64,000 nt of DNA from Bryobacter aggregatus MPL3 (GTDB lineage: Bacteria > Acidobacteriota > Terriglobia > Bryobacterales > Bryobacteraceae), in assembly GCF_000702445.1 (NCBI RefSeq), contig NZ_JNIF01000003.1:2666001-2730000 (forward strand). Direction: 5' to 3'. The notes beneath the pieces were generated by a model. That model saw nothing but the letters and a program-made list of their open reading frames with translations, ran no database searches and had not been told where the DNA came from. The position numbers and the translations under genes are program-made. Shown here piece after piece: positions 28,399 through 37,029 of this stretch (its first letter is position 1; each line of letters starts with the position of its first letter).

Positions 28399-29889
28399 AT
28401 GAAGCTGGTCTTTCTCTTTGTCCTTGCGGCCCTCCTCAGCCTTGCGCAAAGTGGTGGTGGCGCCGGTGTTCCTACCCAGGCGTTTCACGAGGAAGCGCCG
28501 ATTGTCACTGCTCACGAAATCACCTTGAACGGCAAGCCTCTCAAGTACAAAGCGGCTGCTGGCATGTTGCCCATTAAGAATGCTCTTGGAGAACCCGAAG
28601 CAGGAATGTTCTACGTTGCCTACACGGTCGAGGCCACAGATGCGACGGCTAAGCGTCCCCTTTGCTTTGCATTCAATGGCGGTCCGGGTGCCGGCACTTT
28701 GTGGCTGCAACTCGGCGCCATTGGCCCTCGCCGCATTCGCATGAATGATGACGGCTCCATGCCTCCGGCTCCCTATCGACTAGAGGACAATCCAGGCACC
28801 TGGCTCGATAAGTGCGATCTCGTTTTTATCGACCCGGTGGGCACCGGCTTTTCGCGTGCCACCAAGCCAGAAACAGCTCGGAAGTTTAACGGACTCACTG
28901 GAGACATCGATTCGGTTGGTGAATTCATCCGCCTCTATCTGGCGCGGAACAATCGATTCTCGTCGCCGCTCTTTCTTGCTGGGGAATCCTATGGCACCAC
29001 GCGCGCTGCCGGTCTTGCCGGCGCGCTGACTACTCGTGGCTATGCGCTCAATGGGGTCATTCTCATCAGCTCGATTCTGAACTTCCAGACGGCTCGTTTC
29101 GACAAAGCGAACGACCTGCCCTTTGCCCTCTTCCTCCCCACGTACGTCGCTACCGCCTGGTACCACAAGAAGATCGACCCGGTTTACCAGAAAGACCTGA
29201 AAGCCACGCTCAAAGAAGCCCGCGCCTTTGCTGAAGGCGAGTACGCACTTGCGCTCATGAAAGGGGACCGGCTCACCGCAGCCGAGCGCGACAACATTGC
29301 GACAAAGCTCTCCAAGTTAACGGGCCTCTCGAAGACCTTCCTGCTCAATAACAATCTGCGCATCGAGATCCAGCGCTTCACCAAGGAACTGCGCCGCGAT
29401 CAAGACATCACGGTGGGCCGGCTCGACTCGCGGCTCATCGGAACCGATGGAGACCAGGGCGCAACCAATCCGGAGTTCGATCCCAGCATGTCGGCGATCA
29501 TGCCGCCTTACTCGCATGCGATGAACCAGTATGTACGCGAAGAGCTCAACTACAAAACCGATGCCATGTACTTTGCGCTCGGTGGCGGCATCATGCCCTG
29601 GGACTATTCCATGGTGCAGAATCGCTATGTGGATACGAGCGACGCGCTCCGCTCCGCGATGGATCGCAACCCCTTCATGAAGGTTTTTGTTGCGAACGGC
29701 TACTACGATCTGGCCACTCCCTTTTTTGCTACCGAATATACCTTTTCCCACATGAGGCTGTCGCCGAAGCTGCGGCAAAACATCACGATGAAGGAGTATG
29801 AGGCGGGGCACATGATGTACATCAGCGTTCCCTCATTGATGAAACTCAAGTCGGATGTCGCTGCCTTTCTCGATGAGGCCAGCCACTAA
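28399..29889 (+). CDS. Exported serine carboxypeptidase-like protein (S10)
   Basis: 496 residues with a signal peptide (MKLVFLFVLAALLSLAQ). The S10 fold is clear: FNGGPGAGTLW, the nucleophile GESYGTTR (Ser about 197), a late catalytic Asp in YYDLATPF and the His in YEAGHMMY. It would remove C-terminal residues from peptides outside the cytoplasm. It lies convergent to the histidine kinase gene with only 2 bp between. Confidence 0.9.
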   Translation: MKLVFLFVLAALLSLAQSGGGAGVPTQAFHEEAPIVTAHEITLNGKPLKYKAAAGMLPIKNALGEPEAGMFYVAYTVEATDATAKRPLCFAFNGGPGAGTLWLQLGAIGPRRIRMNDDGSMPPAPYRLEDNPGTWLDKCDLVFIDPVGTGFSRATKPETARKFNGLTGDIDSVGEFIRLYLARNNRFSSPLFLAGESYGTTRAAGLAGALTTRGYALNGVILISSILNFQTARFDKANDLPFALFLPTYVATAWYHKKIDPVYQKDLKATLKEARAFAEGEYALALMKGDRLTAAERDNIATKLSKLTGLSKTFLLNNNLRIEIQRFTKELRRDQDITVGRLDSRLIGTDGDQGATNPEFDPSMSAIMPPYSHAMNQYVREELNYKTDAMYFALGGGIMPWDYSMVQNRYVDTSDALRSAMDRNPFMKVFVANGYYDLATPFFATEYTFSHMRLSPKLRQNITMKEYEAGHMMYISVPSLMKLKSDVAAFLDEASH

Positions 29890-29891
29890 GA

Positions 29892-31388
29892 TCACGCGGC
29901 CTCAAACACCAGGCTCACCTCGAGCCCTCTGGGCTTCCGGTTGCGGCAACTGACGCGCCCGCCGCAGGCCTCGACGCAACTCTTGACGATGGCGAGCCCC
30001 AAGCCGGCGCCGCCACTTTCCCGGTCGCGGGCATCATCGATCCGGAAGAACGGCTCGAAGATCCGGTCGACAGACTCGTCCGGAACTCCCGGCCCTGCAT
30101 CGGTCACCACCACGCTCACTTCGCCTCTTGCGCTATTGGCTCCGACGGCGATGGGCCCTTCCGGTCCGGCATAGCGAACCGCGTTCCGAATGACGTTCGC
30201 CAAGGCACGGAACAGATACTCGGTCTCGCCCTTCACCATCAGCAGCGGGTCCACTTTGACCTCCATGGCAATGCCTGGCCGCTGCTCTGCGCGTACGGCT
30301 CGCCACACCACATCTGCAACGTTCACTGGACCCAGGGCTATCGTTTCTGGACGCATCTCTGCTTTTGCGAATTCAAGCAGACCATCGGTCAATCCGCTCA
30401 TGATGCGGACGTCTTCTGCCAGGTCTTTCACATAGGCTTCGCCACTCTCGTCCACTTTGCGATCAAGAATTCCCAAGGCCAGTTGCATGCGTCCGAGTGG
30501 CGAGCGCAACTCATGAGCCACATCTCCCAGAAATCGCTTCTGGCCATGAGTAAAGGCGCCCAGCCGCGCGGCCATTCGGTTGATCGACGCACCGAGCAAG
30601 CCAAGCTCATCATGCCGCTTCACCGAAACCTGGGCATCGAAATCGCCTTCGGCAATGCGGGCCGTCGCACTCGTCATCTGATGGATCGAACGCGTCAATC
30701 CCCGTACCAGGGGGACCCAGCATAGGACGCTCACAATGACGGCGGCAAGCCCAATCAGAATCCAGGGCCGCAGTTGAAAGAAGAATGGGTTCGTCAACAA
30801 GGTTGGCGAGGCGATGATCAGAATGCCTCGCGACGGGCGTTCGCCCTCCCCGCCAGGCGGCACAAAGGTACGCATTGCCACCCAGAAGTTGTACTTTGAA
30901 TCGGACTTTGCACTGATCAGAAACGGCCCGCCACCATAAGCGTTCAACCCACGTCCTGGACCCTCTTTGCGCGGATCGTCCTTGCGCAGCATCGGCGGTG
31001 GGCCCTCGCGCGGCCAGCCCCCTTCGCGTCCGCCTTCCCGGCCACCCGGGACAAACATCCGCTCTTTCACTTCATGGGGAAGACTGAGCGCCGGCCCCGC
31101 AATCCACTCGCCGTCGCCTTTGTACAACGCAAAAGTCACTCCATTGCGTGCACTGTGCTCGCTCAAAATCTGCGTCCAGGTGCTACGTTCGACATCGCGC
31201 ATTTCGAGCGCAATGCTGCGTGTCTGCGATACGATCCGTTCGCGCGCCGTCGCCATCAGGAAGCTCTCAAACTCCTGCCCCAGTTGCCAGCGAAGCAAGG
31301 CCAGGCACATCATGCCCAACACCGCCACATTGCACAAGGCAAGCAGAAGAATCTTGGTGGTCAACCGGAAACGCGGTTCAATTCGCAT
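29892..31388 (-). CDS. Sensor histidine kinase, CpxA-like
   Basis: 498 residues. The ATG at 31388 shares an A with the stop of the response regulator (TGATG), so the two are translationally coupled. Two membrane helices (about 12-33 and 205-230) flank a periplasmic domain of about 170 residues that contains an unusual Gly/Arg/Pro-rich stretch at about 117-155. HAMP (about 230-280), HisKA with the phosphorylated His in DVAHELRSP, then HATPase with N-box ANVIRNAVRYA and G-boxes DAGPGVP and GGAGLGLAIV. Like CpxA, it probably senses envelope state. Partner: the regulator upstream. Confidence 0.93.
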   Translation of the reverse strand: MRIEPRFRLTTKILLLALCNVAVLGMMCLALLRWQLGQEFESFLMATARERIVSQTRSIALEMRDVERSTWTQILSEHSARNGVTFALYKGDGEWIAGPALSLPHEVKERMFVPGGREGGREGGWPREGPPPMLRKDDPRKEGPGRGLNAYGGGPFLISAKSDSKYNFWVAMRTFVPPGGEGERPSRGILIIASPTLLTNPFFFQLRPWILIGLAAVIVSVLCWVPLVRGLTRSIHQMTSATARIAEGDFDAQVSVKRHDELGLLGASINRMAARLGAFTHGQKRFLGDVAHELRSPLGRMQLALGILDRKVDESGEAYVKDLAEDVRIMSGLTDGLLEFAKAEMRPETIALGPVNVADVVWRAVRAEQRPGIAMEVKVDPLLMVKGETEYLFRALANVIRNAVRYAGPEGPIAVGANSARGEVSVVVTDAGPGVPDESVDRIFEPFFRIDDARDRESGGAGLGLAIVKSCVEACGGRVSCRNRKPRGLEVSLVFEAA

Positions 31389-32095
31389 CAATCTCCCCCT
31401 GACTTCCGAATGCGGTACCCCGCGCCGCGCACCGTCTCAATCCACCGGGGCGCTTTCGCATCGTCGCCCAGCTTACGCCGGAGGGAGGAGATATGGACAT
31501 CGATCGAACGGTCGAACACCTCAAAATCCCGCTCCGCCACCTCGAGCAACAACTGCTCTCGCGACTTCACCCGGCCCGCCGCACGGCCCAGGCTGAGCAG
31601 CATGTCGAACTCAATCGGAGTCAGCAGCAACGCTTCGCCGCGCAGCTCTGCGGCGCGCGCTTCGACGTCGATTTTGAGCTCTCCGACGGTGACCATGCTC
31701 TCTGCCTCCATCCGCACGCGGGCATTCATCTGGCTGCGGCGCAGTACCGCTCGCAACCGCGCCAGCAACTCGCGGGTGGAGAAGGTCTTTGGAACATAGT
31801 CGTCGGCGCCCACTTCGAGCCCGGCAATCCGGTCCGGTTCATCTCCCAATGCCGTTAACATCAGCACGGGGACGGTGCTCTCTTTGCGCAGTTCGCGCAA
31901 CACTTCCATCCCGTTCATTCCCGGCAGCATCACGTCGAGGATCACTGCGGCATAGGGCATTTCGAGAGCTTTTTTCAGTCCGGCCGATCCGTTGTGCACG
32001 ACATCCACCTCGTAGCCGAGGGGAGTGAGATAGTCCTTCAGGAGCCGGGCCAGTTTGACGTCGTCATCGATAATTAGCAGCGGAGTTTCGCTCAT
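31388..32095 (-). CDS. OmpR-family response regulator, CpxR-like
   Basis: 235 residues. Receiver domain with the acidic pocket DDD and the phosphoacceptor Asp in VILDVMLPGMNG, the Thr in MLTALG and the Lys in YVPKTF. The C-terminal winged helix ends SIDVHISSLRRKLGDDAKAPRWIETVRGAGYRI, classic OmpR/PhoB. First gene of the two-gene operon with the kinase. Divergent from the Spy/CpxP-like gene, with a GTAAA direct repeat between them that matches the CpxR box. Confidence 0.94.
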   Translation of the reverse strand: MSETPLLIIDDDVKLARLLKDYLTPLGYEVDVVHNGSAGLKKALEMPYAAVILDVMLPGMNGMEVLRELRKESTVPVLMLTALGDEPDRIAGLEVGADDYVPKTFSTRELLARLRAVLRRSQMNARVRMEAESMVTVGELKIDVEARAAELRGEALLLTPIEFDMLLSLGRAAGRVKSREQLLLEVAERDFEVFDRSIDVHISSLRRKLGDDAKAPRWIETVRGAGYRIRKSGGD

Positions 32096-32144
32096 CGACT
32101 TCCAAGCATAAGCTTAAGCACTCCAGCGATTGCAATTCGGCACT

Positions 32145-32160
32145 TTTACGCAACCTTTAC
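32145..32160 (-). promoter_or_regulatory. CpxR-box-like direct repeat
   Basis: Read on the minus strand the site is GTAAA, a six-base spacer and GTAAA (repeat period 11 bases, one helical turn). This fits the Enterobacterial CpxR consensus GTAAA-N4-8-GTAAA. It sits between the divergent CpxR-like regulator gene and the Spy/CpxP-like gene, 55 bases from the latter, where an activator site for both would be expected. Confidence 0.68.
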
Positions 32161-32214
32161 ACTTTGATGCCAGATCGACACACTCTCTTTACGAGCGGTC
32201 TTCACAATCAACTC

Positions 32215-32610
32215 ATGCGAAACTCCATTCCTCAATTGGTAGTGGCCGCGGCAATCACTTTGCTTCCGGCTCTCAGCTACGCACAGCCTCCGGGCGGTGG
32301 CCGTGGCGGCGATCCCGAGCAGATGCTCACTCGTCAGCTCAACATGATGAAAGAGGCTGTTGGTCTCACGGACGATCAGGAGAAAGCAATCCGTCCGATT
32401 CTCGCGGAGCAGCAGAAGAAGCAGCGCGAGCTCATGGCCAATGGAATGAGCGACGAAACCCGCGCCGAGATGCAGAAGCTGCAGGCTGCGACCAAAGACA
32501 AGGTCAAGAAAGTTCTCAAGGACGACCAGTTGGAGAAGTATGACAAGTTCGAAGCGGAACGCATGAGCCGGCGCCGCGGTCCCGGTGGCCCGCCCCCGCC
32601 CAATAACTAA
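32215..32610 (+). CDS. Spy/CpxP-like periplasmic stress protein
   Basis: 131 residues from the ATG at 32215. The signal peptide ends LSYA before QPPGGGRGG. The mature part is helical with an LTXXQ-like motif (GLTDDQEKAI), long Lys/Gln/Glu helices and a Pro/Gly tail. CpxP and Spy share this motif. They bind unfolded proteins and inhibit the CpxA sensor. The neighbouring divergent sensor-regulator pair and the site between them support this reading. An earlier in-frame ATG at 32164 would lengthen the N terminus by 17 residues. Confidence 0.77.
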   Translation: MRNSIPQLVVAAAITLLPALSYAQPPGGGRGGDPEQMLTRQLNMMKEAVGLTDDQEKAIRPILAEQQKKQRELMANGMSDETRAEMQKLQAATKDKVKKVLKDDQLEKYDKFEAERMSRRRGPGGPPPPNN

Positions 32611-32625
32611 GACTTTTTCAAGCTC

Positions 32626-32656
32626 CCCTCCTTCCCCCCTAGGAGGGTCTACGATG
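32626..32656 (+). promoter_or_regulatory. Leader hairpin covering an AGGAGGG, before the TonB receptor gene
   Basis: A six-base-pair GC stem (CCCTCC with GGAGGG, ten-base loop) has the 3' arm running into the strong ribosome-site-like AGGAGGG at 32641-32647, 6 bases before an ATG at 32654. That ATG opens a short frame overlapping the receptor start in another frame. This may be a leader-peptide or translational-control element, but no family is known. Confidence 0.3.
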
Positions 32657-32717
32657 GAGTGCAAGACGCTCACCCCCGCGCCCTGCACTCCTGACCTATT
32701 TTCTGAGGACTTCTTCC

Positions 32718-35666
32718 ATGCCGATTTTCTTGTTACTCCTTGCCTTCACGGCAGCTCTCATGGCCCAGAATCTGAACACTTTTCGCGGGCAGGTGACGGA
32801 TCCTTCGTCTGCGTCAGTTCCGGGTGCTGTGGTGCGCATCGCTCCTGTCGGCGGCAAAGAGCAGCGTAAGAATACAGATGCGAGTGGAAACTTCGAGTTC
32901 CGCAACTTAGTCGCGGGGAAGTACACCATTCGTGTCGAAAAGCCTGGATTCTCGATGTATCAGGTGGATGAGCTGCAAGTCTCAGGGGCGACGCAGTTCA
33001 ACATCCAGTTGTCGCTCAACGCGCAGGCTCAGGTTGTTGATGTCCAGAGCGAAGTGCAGGGCGTCACGACAGACCCTCTCCAGAACGCCGGTGCGCTTGT
33101 GCTCAAAGAAGAAGACCTGGCCTCCTTCTCCGACGATCCCGATCTGCTTGCCGACGAACTGATGGCTCTTGCCGGGCCCGGGGCTGGGCCCAACGGCGGC
33201 CAGCTCTTTATCGATGGTTTCTCAGGAGGCAAGCTGCCGCCCAAGTCCTCCATTCGCGAAGTTCGCGTGAACAGCAATCCTTATTCTGCCGAGTACGATC
33301 GCATCGGTTTCGGCCGCATTGAGATTCTCACCAAGCCCGGCACCGATCGCTTCCGTGGTGATGCGCACTATAACTTCTCCGACAGTTCGCTGAACTCGCG
33401 CAATCCTTTTTCTCCCACCCGCGCGCCCTTCCGCTCGCAGCTCTGGGGCGGCCGGCTCTCAGGCCCCCTCACGGCAAAGAAAGCCTCCTTTTCGATCGAC
33501 ATCGAAGGCCGCAACGTCAATGAGAACGCGATCATCAACGCCACCATTCTCAACACCTCTCTCCTCCCCACACCCTTCCAGCAAACCGTTGTCACCCCGC
33601 AGCGCCGCTTCACCATTACCAATCGCATCGACTACGCAATCAACGACAAGAACACACTAGTCGGCCGTTACACCTTCAGTCCGACAAGTTCCGACAACCA
33701 AGGCGTCGGCCAGTTCTCGCTGCTCTCGCGTGCTTACAATTCCAAAGATACAGACCACACCGTCCAGCTCACCGAGACAGCCGTTCTCTCGACACGCGCC
33801 ATCAACGAGACGCGCTTCCAGTACCTCCACTCGAATACCGAGCAGCTTGGAAACAACGCGCTCTACGCGCTCAGTGTGCAGGACGCCTTCACCGGCGGTG
33901 GACCGCAGAACGGTGTTTCAAAAACCATTGATATCCACTATGAGCTGACCAACATCACCACCTGGGTCAAGGGCTCTCACACCATCAAGTTTGGTGGCCG
34001 GGCGCGGCGTTCTAATCAGGAAAGCACGGCGCCCAATAACTTTGGCGGCTCTTATACCTTCGCGGGTGGTCTCGCGCCGGTGCTCGATGCAAACAATAAT
34101 CCCATCCTCAACCCCGATGGCAGCAAGAGATTCGAGCAGACCACTTCTCTCGAACGCTACCGCCGGACTCTGCTCTTCCAAGGCCTTGGTTACTCACCTG
34201 AGCAGATCCGCAGTCTCGGCGGCGGCGCCAGCCAGTTCAGCATCAATCTCGGCAATCCCTTTGCCGGCGTGAAGCAATATGACGTCGGGCTCTTCACCGC
34301 CTGGGACTGGCGCATCAACACCCGCGCCACCTTCTCTGCGGGACTGCGCTGGGAAGATCAGACCAACATCAGCAATCACAACAACATTGCCCCGCGCATC
34401 GGGCTTGCCTATGCCTTGGACGGCGGCGCCAAGAAGGTCACCAAGACCGTGCTTCGCCTCGGCACCGGCATCTTCTATGACCGCATCGATGACAGTCTGA
34501 CCCTCAGTGCGATTCGCTTCAATGGCGTTAATCAGGTGAGCTATACGGTGCGCGATCCAGATTACTTCCCCAATATCCCGTCTCCAGAAGCGCTGGCGCC
34601 TTCCCGCAATGCACTCACCATCCGCGAACTCTACTCTGGCCTGCGTACGCCCTATCTCATCCAGAGTTCGGCGGGCATCGAGCGCAGTTTGCCGCGCAAC
34701 ACGAACCTTGCAGTGACCTATATCTTTTCGCGTGGCGTCCATCTGCTCCGCCAGCGCAATATCAATACGCCCTACTTCGACGGCTTCCGTCCCTATGGCA
34801 ACGTGGGAAACATCTTCCTGAACGAGGCGACGGGCTTCAGCCGCCAAAATCAACTCATGACGAACTTTCGAACGCGCTTCTCCTCGCGCGTGAATCTGTT
34901 CGGTTACTACTCGTTGAACTTCGCGCGTGCCGATACGGATGGTGGCGGCCCGGCGAATCCTTACGATCTGCACGGCGAATACGGTCCTGCCCGGCAGGAC
35001 ATCCGCCATCGTTTTACGCTTCAGGGCTCGATCGCCGCCAAATGGGGCATCAGCTTGAGCCCGAATTTCACGGTCAATTCCGGCGCGCCCTTCAACATCA
35101 CGACAGGCCGCGACACCAATGGCGACACGCTGTTCAACGAACGTCCAGCCTTCGCCACAGACCTCAATGGACCGGATGTCGTGCGCACTCCCTGGGGCAA
35201 CTTCAATGTGAATCCCGGTCCGCACGATCGCATCATTCCCCGCAACTATGGCCGTGGTCCGGTCAACTACTCGCTGAACCTGCGCCTTGCCAAGACCTGG
35301 GCCTTCGGGCCTGAATCGACGACTGCTCGACCCACGCGCGGCGGCGGTGGTGGTGGGGGTGGTGCTCGTGGCGGTGGAGGGCGAGGTGGACGTGGCGGAG
35401 GCATGGGAGGAATGGGAGGCGGCATGGGCATGGGGCCCGACGGCGGTGGCGGCTCAACCACCACGCGCAAGTACTCGCTCACCTTCTCCGCCAGTGGCCG
35501 CAACATTTTGAACACCGTTAACCTTGCGACGCCCAACGGCAACCTCACCAGTCCTTTCTTTGGGATCTCAACTTCCACTGCAAACGGCGGCGGTTTTGGC
35601 GGGGGCGGGGGAGGCGGCGCGGCAGCCAATCGCCGTATCGATCTCTCCGTCCGCTTCAGCTTCTAG
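32718..35666 (+). CDS. TonB-dependent receptor with regulatory domain and Gly-rich insert
   Basis: 982 residues. Signal peptide ends LMAQ. A carboxypeptidase-regulatory domain (RGQVTDPSSASVPGAVV ... GKYTIRVEKPGF) at about 20-100, plug at about 120-230 (LFIDGFSGGKLPP, NPYSAEYDRIGFGRIEI) and barrel to the end. Near the C terminus, residues about 872-914 are an almost pure Gly/Arg/Met stretch, and a second Gly run occurs at about 955-970. These lie in the barrel's last loops and are unusual for the family. The start has GAGGA upstream. Ligand unknown. Confidence 0.9.
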   Translation: MPIFLLLLAFTAALMAQNLNTFRGQVTDPSSASVPGAVVRIAPVGGKEQRKNTDASGNFEFRNLVAGKYTIRVEKPGFSMYQVDELQVSGATQFNIQLSLNAQAQVVDVQSEVQGVTTDPLQNAGALVLKEEDLASFSDDPDLLADELMALAGPGAGPNGGQLFIDGFSGGKLPPKSSIREVRVNSNPYSAEYDRIGFGRIEILTKPGTDRFRGDAHYNFSDSSLNSRNPFSPTRAPFRSQLWGGRLSGPLTAKKASFSIDIEGRNVNENAIINATILNTSLLPTPFQQTVVTPQRRFTITNRIDYAINDKNTLVGRYTFSPTSSDNQGVGQFSLLSRAYNSKDTDHTVQLTETAVLSTRAINETRFQYLHSNTEQLGNNALYALSVQDAFTGGGPQNGVSKTIDIHYELTNITTWVKGSHTIKFGGRARRSNQESTAPNNFGGSYTFAGGLAPVLDANNNPILNPDGSKRFEQTTSLERYRRTLLFQGLGYSPEQIRSLGGGASQFSINLGNPFAGVKQYDVGLFTAWDWRINTRATFSAGLRWEDQTNISNHNNIAPRIGLAYALDGGAKKVTKTVLRLGTGIFYDRIDDSLTLSAIRFNGVNQVSYTVRDPDYFPNIPSPEALAPSRNALTIRELYSGLRTPYLIQSSAGIERSLPRNTNLAVTYIFSRGVHLLRQRNINTPYFDGFRPYGNVGNIFLNEATGFSRQNQLMTNFRTRFSSRVNLFGYYSLNFARADTDGGGPANPYDLHGEYGPARQDIRHRFTLQGSIAAKWGISLSPNFTVNSGAPFNITTGRDTNGDTLFNERPAFATDLNGPDVVRTPWGNFNVNPGPHDRIIPRNYGRGPVNYSLNLRLAKTWAFGPESTTARPTRGGGGGGGGARGGGGRGGRGGGMGGMGGGMGMGPDGGGGSTTTRKYSLTFSASGRNILNTVNLATPNGNLTSPFFGISTSTANGGGFGGGGGGGAAANRRIDLSVRFSF

Positions 35667-35685
35667 CTGCCGCTATACTCATCGA

Positions 35686-36978
35686 ATGCGATTGCTCGCC
35701 GCCTTGTTTTTGATCCAGCTCTGCCTCCACGCGGAGGTGATTGCGATCCGGGCGGCAAGGCTCTTTGATGGCCGCTCGGACGCACTCGTCCAGCCTGGCT
35801 TAGTGGTCGTCAATCAAGGCCGCATTGAGGCCGTTGGCCCTAACGCCAGCATCCCAGCCGAGGCGCGCATCATCGATCTGGGCGACGCCACGCTGTTGCC
35901 CGGCTTCATGGACGCGCACACGCACCTGCGCGGCCTCACTCCCGGCGATTCCAACGCAAGGCAGCTCTCCGGCCTCACCCAGAGCCTGCCCGAGCGGGCG
36001 CTGTCTGCCGTGCCCATGGCTCGCGTTACGCTCCGCGCCGGTTTTACGACGATTCGCGATCTGGGCGGCAGTCAGTTCCTCAACATCGGTCTGCGCGATG
36101 CGATCCAGAAAGGCTATATCGAAGGGCCGCGCATGTTGACTGTGGTGAACTCGATCGGCACCACCGGTGGCCATTGTGACAGCACCAACGGTTATCTCCC
36201 GGACGTCCTTGCCGCCGATCAAGAGAACCCCGCCGTCGGCAACGGGCCCGACGCCCTGCGCGCCGCCGTCCGTTGGAATGTCAAGTATGGCGCTGATGTC
36301 ATCAAGATCTGTGCAACCGGCGGCGTGCTCTCGCTGAACAACGACGTCGATTCCCCACAACTAACGCAGGAGGAAATGAACGCCGTCGTCGATCAGGCGC
36401 ATACGATGGGCCGCAAGGCTGCCGCGCACGCGCACGGTGCCGAAGGCGCCAAACGTGCCATCCGCGCCGGAATCGATTCTCTCGAGCACGGCTCTTTTCT
36501 CGATGACGAAGCGCTGCAACTGATGCTACAAAAGGGCACTTACTATGTGCCAACACTGATGGCCTATGAAGGCGTCAAGGAAGGCATTGCCGGGGGGAAA
36601 CTCGATCCGCGGGTGGTGCGTAAAGGACAAAAAGCGCTCGATTCGATCGATCTCACCGTCCGCAAGGCGATCTCGATGGGCGTCAAGATTGCGCTCGGCA
36701 CCGATGCCGGTGTCTATCCACACGGACGCAATGCCGGGGAGTTCCGCTTGCTGGTGGAGCACGGCATGAAGCCGATCGATGCGCTGAAGGCGGCCACCAG
36801 CGTCGATGCGGAACTGCTCGGCATCTCGGACCGTCTCGGCACTCTCACCGCGGGCAAGATTGCCGATATCGTCGCCGTGCCGGGCAATCCCCTCGCCGAC
36901 ATCCGCCAGACGGAGAAGGTCTTCTTCGTGATGAAGGACGGCATCATCTACCGCCATGACCCTCCTGCTCGTCCCTAA
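35686..36978 (+). CDS. Exported amidohydrolase (imidazolonepropionase/prolidase-like)
   Basis: 430 residues from ATG 35686, which follows the receptor stop by 19 bp. Signal peptide about 1-18. The metal-dependent hydrolase barrel has H-x-H in DAHTHLRG, the bridging Lys in ADVIKICATGG, His in AHAHGAEG and SLEHGS, and Asp in ALGTDAGV. This is the exported amidohydrolase subgroup that includes Xaa-Pro dipeptidase-like and lysine dipeptide enzymes. The substrate is probably an N-acyl amino acid or dipeptide, which is inference. Confidence 0.87.
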   Translation: MRLLAALFLIQLCLHAEVIAIRAARLFDGRSDALVQPGLVVVNQGRIEAVGPNASIPAEARIIDLGDATLLPGFMDAHTHLRGLTPGDSNARQLSGLTQSLPERALSAVPMARVTLRAGFTTIRDLGGSQFLNIGLRDAIQKGYIEGPRMLTVVNSIGTTGGHCDSTNGYLPDVLAADQENPAVGNGPDALRAAVRWNVKYGADVIKICATGGVLSLNNDVDSPQLTQEEMNAVVDQAHTMGRKAAAHAHGAEGAKRAIRAGIDSLEHGSFLDDEALQLMLQKGTYYVPTLMAYEGVKEGIAGGKLDPRVVRKGQKALDSIDLTVRKAISMGVKIALGTDAGVYPHGRNAGEFRLLVEHGMKPIDALKAATSVDAELLGISDRLGTLTAGKIADIVAVPGNPLADIRQTEKVFFVMKDGIIYRHDPPARP

Positions 36979-37029
36979 ATAAATCTGATTTTCCCGGCAA
37001 CGATTGGACGCTTCCTGCGTATCCCTTGC

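Noticed and set aside
32145-32160. Reading the TTTAC repeats as a -10/-35 promoter pair
   Set aside because: The 11-base period does not fit sigma-70 spacing, whereas on the minus strand it fits the CpxR-box pattern.
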